Part shown: one piece after another, positions 55,785-64,000 of the stretch
Layout of the letters: every line of letters begins with the position of its first letter
Numbering within the stretch: position 1 is the first letter of the stretch
Assembly (NCBI RefSeq): GCF_000384255.1
Contig: NZ_KB913035.1
Coordinates: 967,362-1,031,361, forward strand
Source: Methylotenera mobilis 13
GTDB taxonomy: Bacteria > Pseudomonadota > Gammaproteobacteria > Burkholderiales > Methylophilaceae
Direction of reading: 5' to 3'
DNA: 64,000 nucleotides
The notes under the pieces: generated by a model
Seen by the model: only the letters and a program-made list of their open reading frames with translations
Databases searched by the model: none
Told to the model about the DNA's origin: nothing
Translations under genes and position numbers: made by a program

Positions 55785-56528
55785 TTAGTATTTGTCGTGT
55801 TTTTTTGGCGTGATTGATAAAGTTAGGATCCCTCTTAATAGATTGACTTCCTCCTTCTCTAGTTTTGCACGAGCGTATATGCGGCGTATGCGCTCACTGA
55901 GCTTTTTGGGAGCAGTTGGATTTAGATAACCAATTTTGATGAGCGTGTCTTCCAAATGTGCATAAAAACCTTCAAGCGCCTCATTGGTGGCGAGTTCTGG
56001 TTGGTTTGTTGGACCCTCTAGTTTGCCATCTAATATAGCCATGCGGATTTCATATGTCATGACTTGTACTGCTGCAGCAAGGTTGAGTGAAGAGTATTCT
56101 GGGTTTGCCGGAATCATCGCGAGTAGTTGGCAGCAATCAAGCTCTGCGTTTGAAAGACCACTCATTTCTGTACCAAATACAAGGGCAATGGGTTGATTGT
56201 GTGCGATAGAGACCGCACGCTCTGCGGCTTCACGCACGTTAACTAGCTCATGAGAAATTTGTCTTTTACGTGCGCTCATGCCGATGGCTAATACACAGCC
56301 AGTAAGGGCCTCTTGCAGGCTAGTGCAAACTGTTGCCGTTTCTAGTAGGTCAGCAGCGCCAGTAGCAAGTGAGGTGGCTTGTGGGTCAGGAAAGTGTAAC
56401 GGATTAACCAAATATAAATGGTTTAAACCCATGGTTTTCATGGCGCGTGCTGTAGAGCCAATGTTGCCAGGATGACTGGTTTGGCATAAAACGACACGAA
56501 TGTGATTGAAAATATTTTGTTTATCCAC
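55785..56528 (-). CDS. trmJ: tRNA (cytidine/uridine-2'-O) methyltransferase TrmJ
   Basis: SPOUT methyltransferase modifying position 32 of several tRNAs. It is 247 residues: VVLCQTSHPGNIGSTARAMKTMGL at the N-terminus (given as its key segment SHPGNIGSTARAM), ALVFGTEMSGLSNAEL at the SAM knot and YSSLNLAAAVQVM. The C-terminal about 80 residues are the extension typical of TrmJ. It is divergent from suhB. Confidence 0.93.
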   Translation of the reverse strand: MDKQNIFNHIRVVLCQTSHPGNIGSTARAMKTMGLNHLYLVNPLHFPDPQATSLATGAADLLETATVCTSLQEALTGCVLAIGMSARKRQISHELVNVREAAERAVSIAHNQPIALVFGTEMSGLSNAELDCCQLLAMIPANPEYSSLNLAAAVQVMTYEIRMAILDGKLEGPTNQPELATNEALEGFYAHLEDTLIKIGYLNPTAPKKLSERIRRIYARAKLEKEEVNLLRGILTLSITPKKHDKY

Positions 56529-56650
56529 TTGGCTGGCCTAATTTGTTAAAAATTATTCACTTAGCGAACCTTAATTTGATATAAGAATTTGGTATTAAGG
56601 TCGATAAAAGCTAAAATAGCATTTTATCAGCTCTTTTAGAAAATCTAGTC

Positions 56651-57463
56651 ATGCATCCAATGCTATCTATCGCAGTAAAAGCCGCTCGTGAAGCGGGACG
56701 TATCATTAACCGAGCCTCGCAAGACGTAGGTTCTATCAGCATTCAAACTAAAAACTATAACGATTTTGTCAGTGAAGTGGACAGGTCAGCCGAGCAGGCG
56801 ATTATTGATGTATTAAAAGATGCGTATCCTGACCATGGTTTTTGGGGTGAAGAAAGCGGACATGATAATCATGAAGCCGATAACATTTGGATTATTGACC
56901 CATTAGATGGCACGACCAACTTTTTACATGGTTTTCCACAATATTGTATTTCAATTGCTTTGCAGCAAAAGGGTGTGCTTACTCAAGCGGTGATTTACGA
57001 CCCAGTGCGTAATGATTTGTTTACCGCAACCAAAGGTCGTGGCGCATTTTTAAATGACAAGCGTATTCGTGTGACTAACCGTAGTAAGTTACAGGACTCA
57101 CTGATTGCAACCGGTTTCCCATTCCGTGACTTTACACACTTAGATACTTACTTGGGTATGTTAAAAGACATGATCAAGAAAACAACAGGTATCCGCCGTC
57201 CGGGTTCGGCTGCATTGGATTTGGCTTATGTTGCAGTGGGTTGGGTGGATGGTTTCTTTGAAATCAACCTATCACCTTGGGATATTGCTGCAGGTGGCCT
57301 GATTGTGCAAGAAGCGGGAGGTATCGTAGGTGATTTTGAGGGTAATGAGAGTTGGATTGAAACAGGTAATATTGTGGCAGCCAACCCAAAAGTGTTTGCA
57401 CAAATGTTACAGACATTGAACCCTCACCTAACAGATGCACTGAAGACGCCTAAAAACGCTTAA
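56651..57463 (+). CDS. suhB: Inositol-1-monophosphatase family protein SuhB
   Basis: Mg-dependent phosphatase; in E. coli SuhB also takes part in rRNA transcription antitermination. It is 270 residues. The metal motifs [15 protein letters not shown] and [17 protein letters not shown], plus FWGEESG, are all present. It is divergent from trmJ, a common pairing in proteobacteria. Confidence 0.94.
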   Translation: MHPMLSIAVKAAREAGRIINRASQDVGSISIQTKNYNDFVSEVDRSAEQAIIDVLKDAYPDHGFWGEESGHDNHEADNIWIIDPLDGTTNFLHGFPQYCISIALQQKGVLTQAVIYDPVRNDLFTATKGRGAFLNDKRIRVTNRSKLQDSLIATGFPFRDFTHLDTYLGMLKDMIKKTTGIRRPGSAALDLAYVAVGWVDGFFEINLSPWDIAAGGLIVQEAGGIVGDFEGNESWIETGNIVAANPKVFAQMLQTLNPHLTDALKTPKNA

Positions 57464-57479
57464 TTCTTTGATTTCAATG

Positions 57480-57502
57480 CGCCTGCCAGGCTTTGGCAGG
57501 CG
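57480..57502 (+). terminator. Hairpin after suhB
   Basis: CGCCTGCCA (57480-57488) pairs with TGGCAGGCG (57494-57502), a 9-bp GC-rich stem followed by TTCTC. A further weaker stem (TTCAAC/GTTGAA) lies just downstream. Confidence 0.75.
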
Positions 57503-57882
57503 TTCTCAATAGATTCAACGCTATGTTGAATTGTTACAAAAGCTGATTACCATCATAAAATCGCAGTAGAACCGATGTCTCTAACTAATACTGAATTAGC
57601 TCAGTTAAGTTTGGTTGGTTTGAATTTTATTAATTTGCGTAGGTCTTTTTAGCCATGTGATTTTGAATCATTGGCTTTACTCTGTAGGCTGTTTCTGCAT
57701 TAACGTTAGCTTGTTATTATCGTTTGATGTGGATGTCATCTCAGTAGATGCATTCATATACTCAATATCATCAAGCTAAATATTGATCACAGTATTAGAC
57801 TATTATTTAGTAGGCTAACAAATAAATCTTATAAGCGTGCTGTTAATCTAAAAAATTATCCTGTTTGCAATGGAACTTCAAT
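57503..57882. other. AT-rich intergenic region without a gene
   Basis: About 380 bases between the suhB terminator and the next gene. Apart from the TTCAAC-GCTAT-GTTGAA stem near 57513-57529 I see no ORF, repeat or clear promoter; it presumably carries the promoter of the downstream membrane protein. Confidence 0.5.
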
Positions 57883-59910
57883 ATGAATAATAAAGAGAAT
57901 AAAAATACTAATTTGATGGAACAAGTGTTCGAGCAGTATGCGCGTCATGATGATGCACCAAGATTAATTGCAGAGTTGTTGGCGCAGATTCGCCCAGAGA
58001 AGCCAGAGCAAACTGATTCCGCGATAAAATCAATACAAGCATTGTGTTATTTATTAAGCACGGATGCAGAAAAAGCGCGTCAGCTCAGAAGTGCCATTTT
58101 ATTACTGTTAAGTGCGTATAACCCGATTTCACTATTTTTAATTGCACGCCATTCAGTGTTTACTGGATTTTTTTCTGAGATGCGGAGAAGAATCTCGCAC
58201 AAGATTCTGCCAGAGGCGATAGATGATAGTTATTTGGTTGATCTATTTGCAGTTTTCTTCACAAAGACGACTGATGAAATCTGGGTGAGTGCTGTGCCAG
58301 ATGATGTGTGGTCGCAACTGATTAAAGTGATGCGCTTTGACTTAGCCGATAAAGCGCTTAGTTTATCTTGCCAGCAGAACTTGTTTGCGGCATCGCAAGT
58401 GCTTTCTTACAGAACCGCTGCACTTGGATTAGAGCCGGAGTTGTTGCGAAATTACCCTGAGCTAGAGCAACATAGTTCACCATTTGTCATGCAGCAGGCT
58501 GAGTTGGCTGAGTTTATGGGGGCGCAAGATGTAGATGATGCGCACACAGATATCAAGCATATTTTGGTCATGTTAGATCAATGTAAGGTGATTGTTGCAA
58601 AAGTCAGAAGGAACAGTGCGCTTACCGGGACGAGTATTCATCTAACGCAACTGTTGCAACGCATACTAAGACAGATTGAACGACTAGAAGAGCTACTTGG
58701 TATTTTGCACTGCTTTCAACATGACCAACCTGCAGATACTGTGATTGTAAAATTGTTTAAGGACTTGGTTTACAGCGAGTGCCATAAGAATGACCTTCAT
58801 GAGTATTGGCAAGAAAGCATGGAGGTCATGGCCGTCCGTGTGACTGAAAATGCAAGCCGTGCTGGTGAGCATTACATCACGGAAAATCGTAGTGAGTACT
58901 TTGCACTGATGCGCTCAGCAATGGGAGCTGGAGTGATTATTGCCATGATGGCAATGTTTAAAATTGTGATCGCTAAACACCACTTTGCACCGTTAGCTGA
59001 AGCTATATTCTTCAGTTTGAATTATGGTATTGGTTTTATGATAATACATATCTTTCATTTTACGGTGGCGACTAAGCAGCCGGCGATGACCGCAGCTGCC
59101 ATTGCTGCCACTATTGATAATGCTTCTGATGGTAAAACTAAAGATATGCATAATTTAGTGACCACAGTGACCAATACGATGCGTAGTCAGGCAGTAGCTA
59201 TTTTTGGTAATGTGGTAGTAGCGATTCCAGTAGCCATGTTACTTTCTTGGGCTGTGCTTTATTTGTCTGGGCAACACTTTGTGACGCCAGATAAAGCCCA
59301 TCGACTACTGGGTGATATTCATCCACTTACTAGTGGTGCATTCTTTTACGCGGCCATTGCCGGTGTCTGTTTGTTTCTATCAGGTTTAATTGCTGGTTAT
59401 CATGATAATTTGGCAGTGTATAACAAGATTCCTCAGCGCTTAAAAGCGATTAAGTGGTTGCAACGTCTTTTGGGTGTGGAGCGTTTAGCGCGAGTTGCAC
59501 ATTATGTAGAACACAACTTAGGCGCATTAGCCGGTAACTTCTATTTTGGCTGCTTACTAGGCGGGATGGGGTCTGTTGGCGTGTTGTTAGGACTGCCGAT
59601 TGATATTCGGCATATTTCGTTTTCCTCTGCGTTTGTAGGGTTCGCCAGCTTTAGTTTAGATTTTATGCTAACTTGGCAAGCTGTTGCCTTTGCGGCGCTA
59701 GGTCTTGCTTTGATTGGGCTTGGTAATTTGATGGTGAGCTTTAGTTTGGCGCTGTATGTGGCAATGAAATCTAGAAAAGTACGTTTTAATGATTGGCGAC
59801 TATTGTTGCGTCATTTAGGTAGTCGGCTCAATCAGCATCCTGCTGAGTTTATATTTCCACCAAAAAATGTAGCGCCAGAAGCATTGGTTAAGCAAGTTGA
59901 ACCAGAGTAG
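57883..59910 (+). CDS. Gcr / 'site-specific recombinase' family integral membrane protein
   Basis: A 675-residue protein resembling the family (PF10136) named after gonococcal Gcr. Residues 1 to about 340 are soluble and helical (RHSVFTGFFSEMRRRISHKILPE-type segment, here shortened: SVFTGFFSEMRRRI). Residues about 345 to 640 hold roughly seven hydrophobic helices, including LGDIHPLTSGAFFYAAIAGV and AALGLALIGLGNLMVSFSLA. I see no recombinase catalytic motif (no Ser or Tyr recombinase signature), so the inherited name is doubtful. ATG 57883 is chosen over an upstream TTG. Function unknown. Confidence 0.8.
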   Translation: MNNKENKNTNLMEQVFEQYARHDDAPRLIAELLAQIRPEKPEQTDSAIKSIQALCYLLSTDAEKARQLRSAILLLLSAYNPISLFLIARHSVFTGFFSEMRRRISHKILPEAIDDSYLVDLFAVFFTKTTDEIWVSAVPDDVWSQLIKVMRFDLADKALSLSCQQNLFAASQVLSYRTAALGLEPELLRNYPELEQHSSPFVMQQAELAEFMGAQDVDDAHTDIKHILVMLDQCKVIVAKVRRNSALTGTSIHLTQLLQRILRQIERLEELLGILHCFQHDQPADTVIVKLFKDLVYSECHKNDLHEYWQESMEVMAVRVTENASRAGEHYITENRSEYFALMRSAMGAGVIIAMMAMFKIVIAKHHFAPLAEAIFFSLNYGIGFMIIHIFHFTVATKQPAMTAAAIAATIDNASDGKTKDMHNLVTTVTNTMRSQAVAIFGNVVVAIPVAMLLSWAVLYLSGQHFVTPDKAHRLLGDIHPLTSGAFFYAAIAGVCLFLSGLIAGYHDNLAVYNKIPQRLKAIKWLQRLLGVERLARVAHYVEHNLGALAGNFYFGCLLGGMGSVGVLLGLPIDIRHISFSSAFVGFASFSLDFMLTWQAVAFAALGLALIGLGNLMVSFSLALYVAMKSRKVRFNDWRLLLRHLGSRLNQHPAEFIFPPKNVAPEALVKQVEPE

Positions 59911-59998
59911 GTTGCTACCATGTAGCCGCTGAATTAGACGATTAGGTTTGATGAATGACAGGTTTTCGTTTGCCTGCCATTCATCATGATTTTATCTA

Positions 59999-62900
59999 TT
60001 AAAAACTATCCCAATGTCCATTAACGGCATCAGCAGCTCGGATTTTATGGAGATGTTGCTGAGGAATGTTCGTCGGTAGTTTTGCGATACGATGCATACT
60101 AATGACATTATCTGTCTGCTTAAGGTGATGCTCATCCAGTTTAAATACACTCACCGCATCGGCCAAAGCGCTTGCTTGTTCTAATAGTGATTGTGCGGCA
60201 GCGGTTGCTTCCTCTACCAGTGAGGCATTTTGTTGCGTCACTTCGTCCATGCTTGTCATGGCTGCGTTGACTTGGTCTATTCCAGTGCTTTGTTCTATAG
60301 ATGCGGCGGCGATTTCACTAATGATGTCTGCAACCTGTTTAACTGAAGCGACGACTTCTTCCATGGTTTTACCTGCATTTTCCACTTGCTTTGTTCCTTC
60401 GTAGGTTTTAGTAACAGAGTCGTTAATAAGCCCCTTAATTTCTTTAGCCGCACCAGCTGAGCGTTGTGCCAAACTTCTTACTTCACCAGCGACTACCGCA
60501 AAACCACGACCTTGCTCACCGGCTCTTGCCGCTTCAACCGCGGCATTGAGTGCGAGAATGTTAGTTTGAAATGCAATGCTATCAATTACGCTAATAATGT
60601 CTTCAATCTTGCGTGCACTTTCATTAATAGCGGTCATAGTAACGACAGCGTCTGAAACGACCAAGCCACCTTTGACAGCAACTCCTGAAGCATTTAATGC
60701 CAGTTGATTGGCGCGTTTGGCATTATCTGCATTTTGTTTAACAGTAGAGGCTAGTTCCTCCATGCTGGCTGCAGTTTCCTCTAAACTGGCCGCTTGTTTT
60801 TCGGTGCGTGCAGATAGATCATTATTGCCTGAGGTAATTTCTGCTGCAGCGGTGTTAATAGTTTCAACAGATGATTTCACAGTGGCAATCGGACCTACAA
60901 TCATTTCTAGTGTTTCGTTAACACCCTCTACTATCTTTCTGAAGTCACCTGAGTGTGTATTTGCATCAACACGTACTGAAACTCTTCCGTCATGTGCTGC
61001 ATCAGATAGTGTATTGATATCAGTGACTAAGGCGTTAATCGAGGTGATGCAGGTGTTGAGGTTATCTTTAATGTGATTGAAGTCACCATTGAAATTTTCT
61101 GTTATTTTTTCAGGAATATCACCACGTGCGATGAGTTCTAAGTGATTGGCGGCCATATTGAGCGGTGTGACAATAGCATCTAGTGTCGCATTGAGGCCTT
61201 CAATCACTTTACGGTATTCACCAAGATGCTTTGTGCTGTCCGCACGAATTGTTAAAGCACCAGCCTCTGTACTGCTTGCTAATAAGCTTGCATCAGACAC
61301 GAGTGCTTTGATGGCAAGCCCGCAAGCGTTTAGGTTGTTTTTGATGATGTTGAAATCGCCTTGGTAGTCATCAGTGATTTCTGCAGGAATATGACCTTTA
61401 GATAAGTTGTCCACATAATTTGCCGCCATGGTGAGTGGGGTGATGATTGCGTCTAGTAGCTCATTGATGCCACTACTAATATCTCGAATCACGCCTGTTG
61501 GTAATGTATTAGTGTCGATCCTCTTACTGAGGTTGCCTGCAACCGCTTGTTGGATAAGCTCTGCTACATTTTTTTCCGCAATCACTTCCGCAGTGCGGTT
61601 GTTCCATTGTGTCATAGTACCTAATGCATAACCGTCGGTTTCATCATATACAGGATTAATCACTAACTGCAGGTGTTGATCCGCAATCGTGGTGTCGATG
61701 ACTTTCTGTTCATTTTGAATGCTAGAGAACGCTTCACGATCTGTAGCATCTTCCAAATATTGGTCTAGGCGTTTGCCCATCATGGACGATGGAGAAAAGT
61801 CTGGATGATGCTTTTGGATGCCAGTGCTCATGTTGCTAAATAGCGTTTTTGCTGCATTATTAAGATAGATGAGTCTGTTATCTTGATTTGATAACGTGAC
61901 GGCAATCGATGCTTGGTCTAGCGTCGATTTAATACGATGGATACTGCTGACAGTTTCTTTATGGTCGAAATCAAGTCTGGTTTTGAGTGCATGGTAAGCA
62001 TCGACAACATCGGTTAGCTCATCTCTGTGTGTTGATCTAGGCACTAGCTTGTTGTTCATCTCCTCAGCGCTTTCTCGCAAGTTACTGCCAATCGCACGCA
62101 AGCGTGGAATAATCGAGCGATTGAGGTTCCAGCCAAGTAATCCACATATCATGAGTGCGACAATAATAAATGCAATCGCGTAATTTCTATGCTTTATGTA
62201 ATTAAGTTGTGTCGTTTCATATTCAGTGGCAACACCAGCATAGTGCAGATTAATCAGTTGGTTGAGGCTTTCAGTCAGAGGGTCAATCGCTTTATAAACA
62301 TCGGAGGTATTGAAGGTCATCAGTCGTTCTATGTCATCAGCGCGGATAATTCCTTGCAGTAAAACAGCAGATTCTAATGCTGTATCAAATAGAGGTTGAA
62401 TTTCTTTCGCTAATTGTGACTCTGCTTCGTCATGAGGGCTTGCTAAATACTCTTTCCACTGCTTATCTAATACTAGCAGCGCTTGGTCAACATTAGCTGC
62501 CGCGTCGCTGGATGCAATAATGCCTCTTTGTAACTTCTGAGCAGTGCTTACAATATTGTTGCTGTACATGTCGTTGATGATTTTTAATTGTTTTAATGGC
62601 AATACTCTGTTCTTGTAAACGTTTTCTAAACCATTGTTACTTTCTTTAATCCCAGATACGCCACTAAAGCCAAGCATACAAGTGGTGAGTGCAACCATCA
62701 TAAAAATACATGCAATTTTATTGTTAATGGTGATGCGATTACTAAACTCTCTCACTCTTCTTAACATTGCCGTATGCCAGCGCTCTTCATGTTTGATTGC
62801 GCGGTAGTGCTCACGTGCTTTTTCAACTTGCTCAGAACTTGCTTTTTTGCTTACAGAGATATAGCCAACCACTACTCCTTTTTCACGGACAGCCGTGACG

Positions 62901-63193
62901 CAGGAGTAAACCCAAAAGTGGTCACCATTTTTACAGAGGCCAAGCTCTACACCAATCCATGGTTTTTTAGCTTGTAGTGTCTTCCATATATCAGTCAGTA
63001 CTTCTGATGGCATATCCGGGTGATGGATGATGCTTTGCTTTTGTCCAATTAAGTCTTGCTCACTAAACCCGCTCACTTCCATAAAGTCGCGGTTGATGTA
63101 AGTGATTTTTCCTTCTAAATCAGTTTTTAAGACGATGGAAACTGATTCGTTAATCTCACGTTCACTTTGCGTTAATGTGATATCTTTTTTCAT
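59999..63193 (-). CDS. PAS-containing methyl-accepting chemotaxis protein
   Basis: A 1064-residue chemoreceptor. Order: Aer-type PAS (about 15-115; [21 protein letters not shown]), helix at about 163-182, periplasmic four-helix-type sensor, second helix at about 338-357, HAMP, a second PAS-like domain (about 420-540), then three related HAMP-like units with starts near residues 551, 646 and 739, and a signalling domain whose tip [20 protein letters not shown] is near 875. The C-terminus has no CheR-docking NWETF-like pentapeptide. An energy or redox sensing role is inferred from the Aer-type PAS. Confidence 0.9.
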   Translation of the reverse strand: MKKDITLTQSEREINESVSIVLKTDLEGKITYINRDFMEVSGFSEQDLIGQKQSIIHHPDMPSEVLTDIWKTLQAKKPWIGVELGLCKNGDHFWVYSCVTAVREKGVVVGYISVSKKASSEQVEKAREHYRAIKHEERWHTAMLRRVREFSNRITINNKIACIFMMVALTTCMLGFSGVSGIKESNNGLENVYKNRVLPLKQLKIINDMYSNNIVSTAQKLQRGIIASSDAAANVDQALLVLDKQWKEYLASPHDEAESQLAKEIQPLFDTALESAVLLQGIIRADDIERLMTFNTSDVYKAIDPLTESLNQLINLHYAGVATEYETTQLNYIKHRNYAIAFIIVALMICGLLGWNLNRSIIPRLRAIGSNLRESAEEMNNKLVPRSTHRDELTDVVDAYHALKTRLDFDHKETVSSIHRIKSTLDQASIAVTLSNQDNRLIYLNNAAKTLFSNMSTGIQKHHPDFSPSSMMGKRLDQYLEDATDREAFSSIQNEQKVIDTTIADQHLQLVINPVYDETDGYALGTMTQWNNRTAEVIAEKNVAELIQQAVAGNLSKRIDTNTLPTGVIRDISSGINELLDAIITPLTMAANYVDNLSKGHIPAEITDDYQGDFNIIKNNLNACGLAIKALVSDASLLASSTEAGALTIRADSTKHLGEYRKVIEGLNATLDAIVTPLNMAANHLELIARGDIPEKITENFNGDFNHIKDNLNTCITSINALVTDINTLSDAAHDGRVSVRVDANTHSGDFRKIVEGVNETLEMIVGPIATVKSSVETINTAAAEITSGNNDLSARTEKQAASLEETAASMEELASTVKQNADNAKRANQLALNASGVAVKGGLVVSDAVVTMTAINESARKIEDIISVIDSIAFQTNILALNAAVEAARAGEQGRGFAVVAGEVRSLAQRSAGAAKEIKGLINDSVTKTYEGTKQVENAGKTMEEVVASVKQVADIISEIAAASIEQSTGIDQVNAAMTSMDEVTQQNASLVEEATAAAQSLLEQASALADAVSVFKLDEHHLKQTDNVISMHRIAKLPTNIPQQHLHKIRAADAVNGHWDSF

Positions 63194-63300
63194 TACACAC
63201 CTTTTATTATTTGAGTAACTAACAATTGAATAGATCTGGTTGATGACGATGGCTTGGCAATTTCTTTGTACTCGCTAATGTGCCGTCATGGTTGATGTGG

Positions 63301-64000
63301 TTATGCTGCCATTTCCACCATAGATTCTTGTGGGCTGCGCCGCTCTATGAAAAGGCTATTGCCTGAAATGGCCTTGGCTTGTTTTTTTGCATTGACGCAC
63401 GCGGTTGAAACCTCGTGGTGTGAGTGATAAAGCGTCGAGTCAACAATCAGCGCACCAATAGAAAGGCTAATAAATGGATGAAATCGTTGATCACCTTGAC
63501 GGTCTTGTGTAGTGATCCCGCCATTTGTTTGATCTTGTGCTGAGTAAAATGATGGGAATGTTTTTGCAATATGAGATAACAATGTATCGCAACGACTTTC
63601 CCAATTTCTGCTTTGAAACAACACGATAAAATCATCACCGCCAATGTGCCCAACAAAGTCATACGGGCCACAGGCATCTGAAAGTAGCTGACCTGTTTTC
63701 TGGATGACTTCATCGCCTTTTTTATAGCCATACACATCATTAAAAGGCTTAAAGTGATCCAAATCGCAATAGCAAGCAACAAATGGCGTCCCTGATTGTA
63801 ATAAGCTATCAATTTGCTCACTAATCGGTACATTGCCAGGCAATAAAGTCAGTGGATTAGCGTAGCGTGCAGTGTCTATCTGCATTTTAGTAATCAACCT
63901 AAGTAAGTCATGACCACTGGCCATGCCGATATATTGGGTATTTTCTGTAATGATGAACCCAGCAGAAAGATGGTGCGGTTTGCTTTGCAATATTAAGTCG
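63301..64000 (-). CDS. CBS-GGDEF protein, C-terminal part (cut by window end)
   Basis: Frame open through base 64000, so the N-terminus is missing. The visible part starts in a CBS-like segment (SAGFIITENTQYIGMASGHDLLRLIT), conserved in EAL-CBS-GGDEF proteins; shortened key segment YIGMASGHDLLRLIT. The conserved ARYANPLTLLPGN linker then leads into a GGDEF domain with FVACYCDLDHFKPFND and the signature changed to GGDDF. An EAL domain upstream of base 64000 is expected. Cyclase activity is uncertain because the usual Glu is Asp. Confidence 0.85.
   Translation of the reverse strand, partial: DLILQSKPHHLSAGFIITENTQYIGMASGHDLLRLITKMQIDTARYANPLTLLPGNVPISEQIDSLLQSGTPFVACYCDLDHFKPFNDVYGYKKGDEVIQKTGQLLSDACGPYDFVGHIGGDDFIVLFQSRNWESRCDTLLSHIAKTFPSFYSAQDQTNGGITTQDRQGDQRFHPFISLSIGALIVDSTLYHSHHEVSTACVNAKKQAKAISGNSLFIERRSPQESMVEMAA

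Noticed and set aside
1-64000. tRNA, rRNA, CRISPR arrays or prophage
   Set aside because: No cloverleaf with a CCA-type end, no rRNA-like stretch, no regularly spaced repeat array and no phage genes were seen by eye.

Overview
The window reads as a stretch of a betaproteobacterial chromosome of moderate-to-low GC, most like Methylophilaceae (Methylotenera or Methylophilus type). That placement is an inference from gene order (carAB-greA-DUF4149/yhbY-rlmE-ftsH-folP-glmM, fur/bamE/dapB, an isc operon with two cysteine desulfurases, prfB-lysS) and from protein style; no 16S rRNA or methylotrophy marker is present. Coding density is high. I found no tRNA, rRNA, insertion sequence, prophage or CRISPR array.

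Bases 1-6105 (mostly minus strand) hold the LPS heptose genes hldD-gmhA-hldE-waaF, then hemH and hrcA. Bases 6353-23344 are housekeeping: nadK, recN, fur, bamE, dapB, carA, carB, greA, yhbY, rlmE, ftsH, folP and glmM. carA has a good sigma70 promoter with a terminator-like hairpin right after the expected start of transcription.

Bases 23569-36764 form a phosphate block. A PAP2 phosphatase, a Bacillus-cereus-type zinc phospholipase C and a family-4 glycosyltransferase sit beside pstSCAB, pit-DUF47 and an OprP/OprO-like porin. Clear Pho boxes precede pstS and the porin, a partial one precedes the glycosyltransferase, and 11-bp-phased TTCAT/TCAT repeats precede the other two lipid genes. I read the three lipid genes as a possible phospholipid-to-glycolipid remodelling module under phosphate starvation. 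prfB (with its programmed +1 frameshift) and lysS lie inside this block.

Bases 36996-45603 are more accessory: a DUF2490 protein, a secreted S1C protease with a TPR-like tail, a LuxR regulator/CHASE3 hybrid kinase/response regulator group divergent from two paralogous small secreted proteins sharing a KRPY motif, and a SulP transporter-carbonic anhydrase pair. A palindromic operator candidate lies between the LuxR gene and the small-protein genes.

Bases 45711-54944 carry the complete isc system (iscR, a second cysteine desulfurase, iscS, iscU, iscA, hscB, hscA, fdx) with cysE upstream, an IscR-site promoter, a 98-bp palindromic element between iscS and iscU, and a paralogue of the S1C protease. 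Bases 55074-64000 hold an orphan prepilin, trmJ, suhB, a Gcr-family membrane protein, a large PAS chemoreceptor with three repeated HAMP-like units, and the end of a CBS-GGDEF protein cut by the window.
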